A stretch of DNA of 64,000 bases, taken from the NCBI RefSeq assembly GCF_035621455.1, contig NZ_CP141823.1, forward strand, positions 1,674,001 through 1,738,000. Reading direction: 5' to 3'. Below, one piece after another: positions 36,346-44,049 of this stretch; position 1 is the stretch's first letter; each line of letters starts with the position of its first letter. This DNA is from Vibrio natriegens NBRC 15636 = ATCC 14048 = DSM 759 (GTDB lineage Bacteria; Pseudomonadota; Gammaproteobacteria; Enterobacterales; Vibrionaceae). The notes below the pieces were generated by a model. It was not told where the DNA came from, did not search any database, and saw only the letters and a program-made list of their open reading frames with translations. The position numbers were made by a program, and so were the translations under genes.

Positions 36346-38475
36346 ATGCAAAGGACTGTTATTTTAACGACTGCCAGCTCACTGGTGCTATCGGGTTGCT
36401 TAGGCTCTTCCGACAGCTCAGAAAAAACCACGGATTACAGCGTACTGCCCAGTTATCTTTCTGGTTCGGTTGATGTCATTCAGGTAGATGGTATAAGTGA
36501 TGATTTGCTCACAGGTATGGCTCTGAATAGCAATACTGGTGCAGTAACACCGGAAACGGTGGGGATAGGTTCTAGTCCGGAACAGATCCGTCGCTACCAG
36601 TTAGGATCCAGCTATAACAGTATGATGGATCCGGTAACGCCCGGTGGCTGGGGTATTCATTGGGGGCCTTTGGTTACTGGAGGGATTAGTTCTCATACGG
36701 TAGAGGCGTTTACCGGCCAGGTGTCAGGTACGGAATATCAAGCCATTGTGGATGATGGCTCTGGTAAAACCAATGTCAAACTGGTGGTGCAGGTCCCGAG
36801 TAGTTTCTCTACTGAGAGCCCTTGTATTATTGCCGGGCCATCATCCGGTTCCCGTGGTGTTTATGGGGCGGCAGGTACGGCAGGTGATGCGGCGTTAAAA
36901 CGGGGTTGTGCCGTAGCCTATACCGATAAAGGCACCGGTGATGGCGTACACTTTATTGGCAGTCAGCAGGTGATTAATCTGGATGGAAAGGTTGTTGATG
37001 CCATCAGTGCAGGCTCCTCTTCTGCATTTACCGCTGAGTTTGCAGAAGGCTTTGCGGATGCTGCTGATCCGCGTACTGCAACAACCAAACACGCTCACTC
37101 CCAGCAGAATCCTAGTAAAGACTGGGGCTTGAATACCTTGCAATCCATTGAGTTTGCTTTCTACGCCTTACACCAGGCTTATCCTGATCTGGCTTTTAAT
37201 CCTGACAATACCACAGTGATTGCAGCCAGTTGGTCCAATGGTGGCCGTTCTGTACTAATGGCTGCAGAGCAGGATACGCAAGGGCTGATTGATGGTGTGG
37301 TTGCTGTTGAGCCGAGTACGGCAATGAATCAGCATGATTTTACCATTACTCAGGGGGAGCGCAGCTGGGGGCCTGAATCGGTAGGCTGGAGTTTATACGA
37401 TATGCATGCCTTTGGTGCGGTGTATCAGCCCTGTGCTAATAACCTGACCGAAAACGACAGTGCCGATCTGGTTAACTCTGCTAAGTCTCCTGAACGTTGT
37501 ACCCGCCTGCAACAATTAGGGCTGTTAACGTCCTATTCTGCTGATTTGCAGGTACTGGCTCAGGAAGCACAGGATCTGATGAATACTGTCGCGGGGTTCC
37601 TGCCTGAGCAGAATCTGGGTATGCCAGCGTTTACTAATATGTTTTCTGAAATCACCAATACTTATGGTAACTCCTACGGTCGTTACAGTATCTCGGACCA
37701 GCTGTGTGGTATCAGCTTCGCCAGCTATAACGGCGGGACGAAACAGTTCGAGGTGCTGAGTGATGAAGATAAGGCGCTGCGCTTCCTGGGACAGAATATG
37801 ATCGCTGGTGGTAGCCGCTGGATTCAACCGGTCAATATGAATTCGTATGATCCTTATGGGGCGACGGCGTTTAACTCCACAGCGGATAAAAATTTGGATG
37901 CAGATCTGTGTTTCTTTGCGATGTCCCACTACGGAAAGGCCAAGCTAACTGAGTTGGGGATTCTGGATACTTACAAAGGCAACGGTGATTTTGACCGGGT
38001 TCAGGCGGGTATTCAGGAAGCGATAATGAGTGGTGATCTACAGGGTAAACCAGCCATAATTATGCATGGTCGTGCCGATCAGGTGGTTGCACCAAATCAT
38101 GGTGGTCGCGCCTACTACGCCCGTAACCGTCAGGTAGATGCCCGCGATGATGTCGTGTACTGGGAAATCGAAAATGGCCATCACCTGGAGATGTTTGCCT
38201 ATCTGTTAGCCCCGAATCTGGGTTTCTATGCCACACCACCTAATATGCAGCACCGTTATGCCTATATTCATCCTTACTTTGAACAGGCGCTTAATCAGAT
38301 GTTTGCTCATCTGAGCTCAGGCGAGGCGCTGGCTCCGAGTCAGTTGGTTCGCACGACGTCGATGCAGGAAAGCGGTGAAGAGCAGATTACAAATGACATG
38401 TTTGGTGAAGTGCTGGCTATGCCGGGTGAAGATGTTGTCCGCTGGCAGGATAATACGCTGGTGATTCCTCAATAA
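36346..38475 (+). CDS. 3-hydroxybutyrate-oligomer hydrolase family lipoprotein
   Basis: 709-residue protein of the D-(-)-3-hydroxybutyrate oligomer hydrolase family, which cleaves soluble oligomers released from poly-3-hydroxybutyrate to monomers. A lipoprotein signal is seen (MQRTVILTTASSLVLSGCLG, lipobox LSGC), so it is probably anchored on the cell surface or outer membrane rather than cytoplasmic. The likely nucleophile is Ser297 (ASWSNGG); GRADQVV and ENGHHLEMF should provide Asp and His. I chose the ATG at 36346 because GAGG precedes it and the lipobox then fits. It seems richer in G and C than flanking DNA (by eye). It is convergent with a sigma-54 activator gene. Confidence 0.88.
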   Translation: MQRTVILTTASSLVLSGCLGSSDSSEKTTDYSVLPSYLSGSVDVIQVDGISDDLLTGMALNSNTGAVTPETVGIGSSPEQIRRYQLGSSYNSMMDPVTPGGWGIHWGPLVTGGISSHTVEAFTGQVSGTEYQAIVDDGSGKTNVKLVVQVPSSFSTESPCIIAGPSSGSRGVYGAAGTAGDAALKRGCAVAYTDKGTGDGVHFIGSQQVINLDGKVVDAISAGSSSAFTAEFAEGFADAADPRTATTKHAHSQQNPSKDWGLNTLQSIEFAFYALHQAYPDLAFNPDNTTVIAASWSNGGRSVLMAAEQDTQGLIDGVVAVEPSTAMNQHDFTITQGERSWGPESVGWSLYDMHAFGAVYQPCANNLTENDSADLVNSAKSPERCTRLQQLGLLTSYSADLQVLAQEAQDLMNTVAGFLPEQNLGMPAFTNMFSEITNTYGNSYGRYSISDQLCGISFASYNGGTKQFEVLSDEDKALRFLGQNMIAGGSRWIQPVNMNSYDPYGATAFNSTADKNLDADLCFFAMSHYGKAKLTELGILDTYKGNGDFDRVQAGIQEAIMSGDLQGKPAIIMHGRADQVVAPNHGGRAYYARNRQVDARDDVVYWEIENGHHLEMFAYLLAPNLGFYATPPNMQHRYAYIHPYFEQALNQMFAHLSSGEALAPSQLVRTTSMQESGEEQITNDMFGEVLAMPGEDVVRWQDNTLVIPQ

Positions 38476-38508
38476 TCCGCTTGCCTAAACACGTTTCTAT
38501 TATTGGCT

Positions 38509-38545
38509 GCCCCGATCAGTTCTCTTGTGCTGGTCGGGGCTTTTT
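38509..38545 (+). terminator. rho-independent terminator of the oligomer hydrolase gene
   Basis: GCCCCGATCAG (38509-38519) pairs with CTGGTCGGGGC (38530-38540; one G-T pair) and is followed by TTTTT. Confidence 0.92.
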
Positions 38546-38610
38546 ATGTCTACAGGTTAATACGCCTTTTCACCGACTGATGGGTATGAGTGGCAATGAG
38601 TGTTTGCTGT

Positions 38611-40149
38611 TCATGAGTTCTTTATGTACTGAATATCCAGCTTACGCATCTTTTCATACAAACTTGCACGGGATATGCCCAGCAGCTTAGCGGTTTGTAC
38701 CTTATGCCCTTGAGTGTAAGCAAGTGCGGTTTCAATAGCGTTACGCTCTGCTCGGGCAATCTGTTCATGCAGTGGTTGTGGTGGAGTGTTGGCCTGAGGC
38801 AGAGTGGGGGAAAGTCGGTTAGCTGATGAAAGAGTGTATATAGGCAATCCCGTGTTCGGATCTATTCTCGGTGATATTGGTTGCGTCTGTGCAGTCTGTT
38901 GAAACTGTGCTGTTGGAACTAACAGTGGCTGAATCAGTTGGACATCAATCTCGGTGTGTTCCTCTGCCATAATCACCGCTCGTTCCAACAGGTTTTGCAG
39001 TTCCCGTACATTGCCCGGCCAAGAGTGCTGACACAGTAGGTTAATGGCATCCGGTGTCAGGTACTTAACTGGCAGATGCAGTCTGATACAGAGCTCATCC
39101 AGCAGGCGTTCTGCAATCAGGTCAATGTCTGCCTGACGTTCACGAAGAGGGGGCAGATGGATCGGCATGGCATTAAGGCGGTAGTAAAGGTCTGCGCGAA
39201 ACTCGCCGTTTTCTACCATTTTTGGCAGATTACGACTGGTGGCGGCAACGATGCGAATATTGACTTTTTTTACCTTATTGGAACCCAATGGCTCAAACTC
39301 TTGCTCCTGGAGGGCGCGCAGCAATTTACTTTGCAGCTCCAGTGGCATATCGCCAATTTCATCAAGAAACAGGGTGCCGCCATCGGCCAGCTCCAGTTTA
39401 CCTTTACGCCCCTTGTTGGATGCGCCGGTATAGGCTCCGGGGGCGACACCAAAGAACTCTGCTTCGATCAGGTTATTGGGAATTGCGGCGACATTAAGTG
39501 AGACAAAGGCGTTATGGGAGCGGGCTGAGAGTTCATGCAGGGCGTGGGCAAACATCTCCTTGCCGGTGCCCGTTTCGCCGGTCAGTAGAACAGAGATATC
39601 AAATCGTGCCGCTTGTCGTATCTGATGTTTGACATTCTGCAGTTGTTCGCTGCGGCCCGTAATCTGAGATAAGCGGTATTTATTTTGTCTTGCCTGATTT
39701 AACTCCTGGGTGACATTGTCCAGTTGTTGCTGCATTTGGTTGAAGCGGTTGGCCAGGGAGTGAAAACCTTTGCGTTGCTCCAAAGCAACAAAACCAAAGG
39801 CTCCGATCACCTCTCCCTGATCCGATTGCAGAGGAATCACGCTCACCAGTGTCCACTGTTGTTTGACCCATAACAGTTCCAGCAGTACCGGTTCTCCACT
39901 GTCGGAGACTCTGGGTAGAAAACTATTTTGAATATAACGGGTGATAGGCTCACCTACAGGGTTATGGCTCAGCCCCAGAAACTGACGATAGCCCTTACTT
40001 ATCCAGGTGATGCGGTGCTGTTGGTCAATAGCGATGGTATTGCTATAAAAGGTGGCAAAGGAATCCGCTAGGGTTTTGAAGGCGGAGTCCTTGAGTGTCG
40101 CTGTTGCATGTAGTTCTGTCATAATCAGCTTATTATTTTTTAGAGGCAT
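38611..40149 (-). CDS. sigma-54-dependent activator with PAS, AAA+ and Fis domains
   Basis: 512-residue activator. A PAS-like sensor (residues about 25-130; IDQQHRITWISKGYRQFLGLSHN) is joined by a coiled-coil linker to the AAA+ domain. Walker A is GETGTGKE, the sigma-54 contact loop reads GAYTGAS (Y for the usual F), Walker B is GGTLFLDEIGD, and the R-finger region NGEFRADLYYRLN is intact. A Fis-type HTH ends it (TAKLLGISRASLYEKMRKL). It probably drives the hydrolase gene with the sigma-54-like promoter. The start at 40149 begins three bases after the stop of a short upstream frame; an ATG at 40122 is an alternative. Confidence 0.9.
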   Translation of the reverse strand: MPLKNNKLIMTELHATATLKDSAFKTLADSFATFYSNTIAIDQQHRITWISKGYRQFLGLSHNPVGEPITRYIQNSFLPRVSDSGEPVLLELLWVKQQWTLVSVIPLQSDQGEVIGAFGFVALEQRKGFHSLANRFNQMQQQLDNVTQELNQARQNKYRLSQITGRSEQLQNVKHQIRQAARFDISVLLTGETGTGKEMFAHALHELSARSHNAFVSLNVAAIPNNLIEAEFFGVAPGAYTGASNKGRKGKLELADGGTLFLDEIGDMPLELQSKLLRALQEQEFEPLGSNKVKKVNIRIVAATSRNLPKMVENGEFRADLYYRLNAMPIHLPPLRERQADIDLIAERLLDELCIRLHLPVKYLTPDAINLLCQHSWPGNVRELQNLLERAVIMAEEHTEIDVQLIQPLLVPTAQFQQTAQTQPISPRIDPNTGLPIYTLSSANRLSPTLPQANTPPQPLHEQIARAERNAIETALAYTQGHKVQTAKLLGISRASLYEKMRKLDIQYIKNS

Positions 40150-40152
40150 TCT

Positions 40153-40248
40153 CTAATTTATATCATGGCCCCGACCATGAGAGAGATCCATGAGAATGAC
40201 CGGCAGAATCGCCATGGTGAATGGTATCTTCGGAGTATCGTTATTCAT
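40153..40248 (-). CDS. 31-codon ORF coupled to the sigma-54 activator gene
   Basis: AGAGGGATT precedes its ATG, a good ribosome site. The peptide starts MNNDTPKIPFTMAILPVILM, which looks like the N-terminus of a NhaC-type or similar integral membrane transporter, then stops at TAG. The activator's ATG follows in TAGAGAATG. This is either a deletion remnant of a transporter gene now acting as a translational leader, or a true leader peptide. A palindrome TTTGAGT-N5-ACTCAAA (40269-40287) sits just upstream and may be an operator. Confidence 0.4.
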   Translation of the reverse strand: MNNDTPKIPFTMAILPVILMDLSHGRGHDIN

Positions 40249-40480
40249 AATCCCTCTTACTCTAGATTTTTGAGTATAAAACTCAAAGGTAACTGAATAA
40301 AAAAGATAACATTTCAGTCACAAAAGGAAACAAATTAATTTATATATTTGTAACAACTTTCTTTGTCCAAGGTAACAGAATCTATATTATTTTGGGGTCA
40401 TGACTCAAAATCGTAAAAGTGGTATTACTGCGTTTTATTGTAGGTACCATTAGGATGTTTCCGATGAATGCAATTGACAC

Positions 40481-40666
40481 TCACTTTTCGAATTGAAAAG
40501 TTGAGCACCCTGGTAATTGAGTAACGAAGTCAGCGCCCATCAACTTTGACGGCGTGTATACTCCTGCGGCTGAATGAGAATTTAATAGGTGTTCAGCAAT
40601 GGCGAGAGAGCCTGTAACGGTCAGGTCGTAACCATTCGTTGTAAGGATACGTACGGTTTTCTTCAT
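40481..40666 (-). pseudogene. C-terminal fragment of a saccharopine-dehydrogenase-like reductase
   Basis: The 61-codon frame contains NGYDLTVTGSLAIAEHLLNS and GVYTPSKLMGADFVTQLPG, the characteristic C-terminal end of saccharopine reductase/dehydrogenase-like proteins, but the Rossmann domain is absent. It is a leftover of a deleted gene on the minus strand, directly after an epimerase remnant. Confidence 0.55.
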
Positions 40667-40677
40667 TCCCTCTGCAT

Positions 40678-41219
40678 TTATTGCTTCTCCCCATACATAA
40701 GTTTTTGTCTCTTCACTTTACCTGCAAGCCATAATTGCCAGCGTTTGAGCACACGATATTTAGGTTGAACTTGAAATACCTCTGCGTCTAGCTCGTAAAC
40801 TGATGGTAATTAAGTCTGTTGTCGTCATATGGCAAGTGCCAGGTCTGTCCGTACCCATCCGGAGTGTTACCGATAAGAGCTATTGCCCGACTAGCATCTG
40901 GCGTATAAATGAGGTTGCGTTTTACATCATCACACAAAAAGACTTTGGCAATTTTACCTGCAACAAGAGCGTCGATAATGGTCGAGTTCGTGATGCTTTG
41001 CGTCTTACCCGGACCATAAAATTCAGGCGCACGACAGATAACAGCTTCGATTGAACCTTGCTTCATCGCGTCAAGCAGCATACTAGTGATCTGAGCACGA
41101 ACTTGTCCTTTAACTCCATTAGGTGCAAAAGGCGCGTTCTCTAATTGAGGTGAATCGGTTTGTGTAAGGTTGAAGCGCGAAAAGTAATCGCCTTTGAATT
41201 GACCTCGCAAGACGACCGC
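40678..41219 (-). pseudogene. broken NAD-dependent epimerase/dehydratase gene
   Basis: The reading frame to about 40790 encodes the middle of an extended short-chain dehydrogenase (EAVICRAPEFYGPG, RNLIYTPDASRAIALIGNTP, GQTWHLPYDD). A frameshift then leads to EVFQVQPKYRVLKRWQLWLAGK, the next family segment, ending at a TAA. The N-terminal Rossmann part with the glycine motif is missing. So the gene is truncated at the front and frameshifted near the end. Confidence 0.65.
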
Positions 41220-41280
41220 TAGAAGTAGTTCTAAGTTCTGATTTATAACTTAATGTTTACGTAGTGATGAAAGGAACAAT

Positions 41281-41309
41281 CCCTTTCAGCGCACTATATG
41301 CTGAAAGGG
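41281..41309. terminator. 10-bp inverted repeat after the PKD protease gene
   Basis: CCCTTTCAGC (41281-41290) and GCTGAAAGGG (41300-41309) form a perfect stem with a 9-base loop, 25 bp beyond the protease stop on the minus strand. There is no strong T-run. It is the likely transcript end of that gene. Confidence 0.5.
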
Positions 41310-41333
41310 ACGTCAGTCATTAAAACTGTGTGG

Positions 41334-43124
41334 CTAAAACTCAACTGTCACTGTATCAGAACAGTCACTATTTCCAATGCTGCCAGCGTTACATACGTGA
41401 TACGTGAATGTGCCCCCACCTTTACCAAGATTGGCGTCAGTATATTCCCCGTTATCAACCACATTTTCGATGAGTGGGCTACCATCCCGGTATATATCTA
41501 TTCCTTTGCCGTCATCTGTTGCTGTCCATACAAGATCAGCGTACATGGTTCCTCTGACTTTGCGAGGGATAACGGTGAGATCAATACCATAGCCTGATCC
41601 ACCACCTGCGTTAGGATCGTCAACCGGAATGTTTTGTGAATAAGTACCTGTTACTCCACCGTCATCAGTTACTGTTAACGTAACAGAGTAGGTACCATAC
41701 TCTTTATAGGAGTAACTTGGATTCTGAATAGTCGACGAATTACCATCACCAAAGTTCCAGAACCAACTTTCAATATAACCATCGCTATCATCAGAGACGT
41801 CAGTAAAGTTAACGGTTAGCCCACTAACATCATCACTATCAATCGAATGGGTGAATTCTGCCGTAGGTGCTTGATTAGAGGCTTGATCAACTTGAACTAG
41901 ATTAGGGAACAAGTTACTAACATCCAGTAACGGTTCTTGAGTCGCGTCATCCGAATCATCGGTCCAATCAAAATTACCCGCACCTACAACGACACCATAT
42001 AATATAGACACATCTGCTGCATTCGAAGGTGGATTAGAGCTCGCCAATAATGCCAAGGCACCGGCCACATGCGGAGAAGCCATGGATGTACCACTAATTG
42101 TGCCGTACTCTCCCTGCTCCAGTGGATAGGTAGATCGAATACAGACGCCCGGAGCTGCAATATCAACAGCACTACCCCAGTTACTGAAATCAGCCAGAGT
42201 GTCATCTTGATCTGGGCGACAGGTCTGAGAGCCAAAACCTCCAGGCGCACCATCAAAGTCTGCCAGGGCACTTACGGTTAATACGTTATCGAATGCTGCG
42301 GGACTATAATTATTTGCATCATCGCCATCATTACCTGCCGCAACAACAAAAGCGACACCAGCGTCAACGGCTCCTTGAATGGCATCGTATTCAGCCTGGT
42401 TGAAACCAGGGCCGCCCAGACTCATATTGGCCACTTCAATATTTCCGTTAGCTGCTATCCAATCGATCCCAGCAACGATCCATGAGGCATAACCGCTGCC
42501 TCTGGAATTTAGCACCTTCACTGACCACAGACGGGCTCCGGGGGCAACCCCAACCACACCAATATCGTTATCCAGAGCCGCTATGGTTCCGGCTACATGA
42601 GTACCATGATAGTGGTCATCATCACCACCACTACCACAGGTTGTGTTAAATGGCCCTCCAGTTGCACAATTAACGCCTCCAACGACATTCAGATCCGGGT
42701 GCTCAAAATCGATGCCGGTATCAAGTACAGCAACATCCACATCTACTCGATAATCATCGTTACTATCAATATCAATGCTAGTATTCGTATCAGCGAAAAT
42801 TCTTTGGATACCTGTTGGAGGGATCTGAGCTGAAATATAGCGTAGATCATCTGTGGCGACATATTTGACCTTAGGGTTTCTTTCTATAGCCGCAACCGCT
42901 TGGGGCGGTACTGTGATAGAAAAGCCTTTCAGGGCGTGCTGGTAGATAAAGCCAATATTGCCGCCAACCTGACGTGATATTTCGTTGGCTGTAGCCGCTG
43001 GGTTATCGATATGGTCATGAAAAACGACAATATATCCTCCGGAAGGAGGCGCTGCTATCGTGATTGGTATAACGCCAATCAACGCTGTCAGCGAGAGTAG
43101 CAAAGTAACTAAAATTGGTTTCAT
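41334..43124 (-). CDS. secreted proteinase-K-like S8 protease with PKD domain
   Basis: 596-residue exported protease. Signal peptide to about residue 24 (ITIAAPP), an I9 propeptide-inhibitor domain (GYIVVFHDHI... KGFSITVP, residues about 30-95), then the S8 catalytic domain with Asp135 (AVLDTGIDFEHPDL), His173 (HYHGTHVAGT) and Ser347 (SGTSMASPHVAG). A PKD domain follows (about 428-505; FWNFGDGNSSTIQNPSYSY), then a C-terminal beta domain. Such enzymes degrade extracellular protein; PKD domains often aid binding to insoluble substrates. It is monocistronic and unrelated in neighbourhood. It ends VTVEF. Confidence 0.92.
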   Translation of the reverse strand: MKPILVTLLLSLTALIGVIPITIAAPPSGGYIVVFHDHIDNPAATANEISRQVGGNIGFIYQHALKGFSITVPPQAVAAIERNPKVKYVATDDLRYISAQIPPTGIQRIFADTNTSIDIDSNDDYRVDVDVAVLDTGIDFEHPDLNVVGGVNCATGGPFNTTCGSGGDDDHYHGTHVAGTIAALDNDIGVVGVAPGARLWSVKVLNSRGSGYASWIVAGIDWIAANGNIEVANMSLGGPGFNQAEYDAIQGAVDAGVAFVVAAGNDGDDANNYSPAAFDNVLTVSALADFDGAPGGFGSQTCRPDQDDTLADFSNWGSAVDIAAPGVCIRSTYPLEQGEYGTISGTSMASPHVAGALALLASSNPPSNAADVSILYGVVVGAGNFDWTDDSDDATQEPLLDVSNLFPNLVQVDQASNQAPTAEFTHSIDSDDVSGLTVNFTDVSDDSDGYIESWFWNFGDGNSSTIQNPSYSYKEYGTYSVTLTVTDDGGVTGTYSQNIPVDDPNAGGGSGYGIDLTVIPRKVRGTMYADLVWTATDDGKGIDIYRDGSPLIENVVDNGEYTDANLGKGGGTFTYHVCNAGSIGNSDCSDTVTVEF

Positions 43125-43476
43125 CGTAAGTGCTCCAAACTAGGTTAATCTTTTCCAGTGGTAATTAGCTGTCCGGATGATCTTCAATTTAAGCGTAGTA
43201 GCTGATAGCGTTATAAATAAACTCAGAAACCATCAAATTTGAGATATATAACTTCAAATAGTTAGCTTTCTGGTTAGAGTAATTGTGATTAAAGGTGAGA
43301 TATTCTACGCGTTTCTGTCCGATAACAGCCTAGACCCTAAAAGTGAAGTTTGTAATCTCCATCGACTTTGTTGTTTGACTAACTACCGAGGAGCATACCG
43401 CTAGTACGTTAACGCTTAAGTGGAAAATTGCTCTGTGTACACCACAATTAAAGTAGTCAAAAATTAGGGTGGCATC
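43125..43476. other. divergent promoter region
   Basis: The 350-bp spacer between the protease (minus) and the intradiol dioxygenase (plus) genes holds no gene and no clear repeat that I can see. AGGGTGGCATC before 43477 gives the dioxygenase its ribosome site. Confidence 0.3.
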
Positions 43477-44049
43477 ATGGAACGAAGGCATTTTCTAGCT
43501 TTATGGACACTACTGTTTGCTCCATCGCTCAAAGCGATGAGTCCAATGAAACCTACACCAGCGCAAACAGAGGGGCCGTTTTATCCGGTTAAGCGAATAC
43601 CGCTTCGTGAAAACTTGATTTTGCAGCCTGATGGATTAGTGGGTGAGCCCATTGTATTACATGGCAAGGTCGTGGATACGTCTGGTAATCCAGTCTTTGG
43701 TATTAAGGTTGAGATCTGGCAGTGTGACGGTCAGGGCATTTATGACCATCCCAATCAATCGAGCAACGAAAAGTTTGATCCTCACTTTGCTGGCGTTGGT
43801 GCCGCTATTACGGACAAAAACGGGCGTTACCTCTTCCAAACCTTATATCCCGTTGCATACGGTTCGCGTCCTCCTCATATACATGTAAAACTGTGGCGAG
43901 GAGATAAAGAACTGTTAACCACGCAACTCTATCTGAAAGGCAATACTGGTAACGAGTGGTGGGGCGGCAAAGCGCGCGACTATTTGCAATTTGAGCCAAT
44001 AAAAATCGACAATCGCTTAACGGGAGAGTTTACCTTTGTGATTACATAG
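43477..44049 (+). CDS. exported intradiol ring-cleavage dioxygenase-like protein
   Basis: 190-residue protein with the intradiol (catechol/protocatechuate) dioxygenase core. The expected iron ligands are all present: Tyr89 (GQGIYDHP), Tyr128 (PVAYGSR), His134 and His136 (RPPHIHVKL). The N-terminus MERRHFLALWTLLFAPSLKA looks like a signal sequence, so it may act in the periplasm, unlike the classic cytoplasmic enzymes. No other aromatic catabolism gene is near. It could act on an aromatic compound arriving from outside. It is convergent with, and overlaps by 8 bp, the ATPase gene. Confidence 0.85.
   Translation: MERRHFLALWTLLFAPSLKAMSPMKPTPAQTEGPFYPVKRIPLRENLILQPDGLVGEPIVLHGKVVDTSGNPVFGIKVEIWQCDGQGIYDHPNQSSNEKFDPHFAGVGAAITDKNGRYLFQTLYPVAYGSRPPHIHVKLWRGDKELLTTQLYLKGNTGNEWWGGKARDYLQFEPIKIDNRLTGEFTFVIT

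Noticed and set aside
39076..39501. 141-codon frame on the plus strand
   Set aside because: Antisense to the conserved AAA+ domain of the sigma-54 activator; composition follows the gene below.
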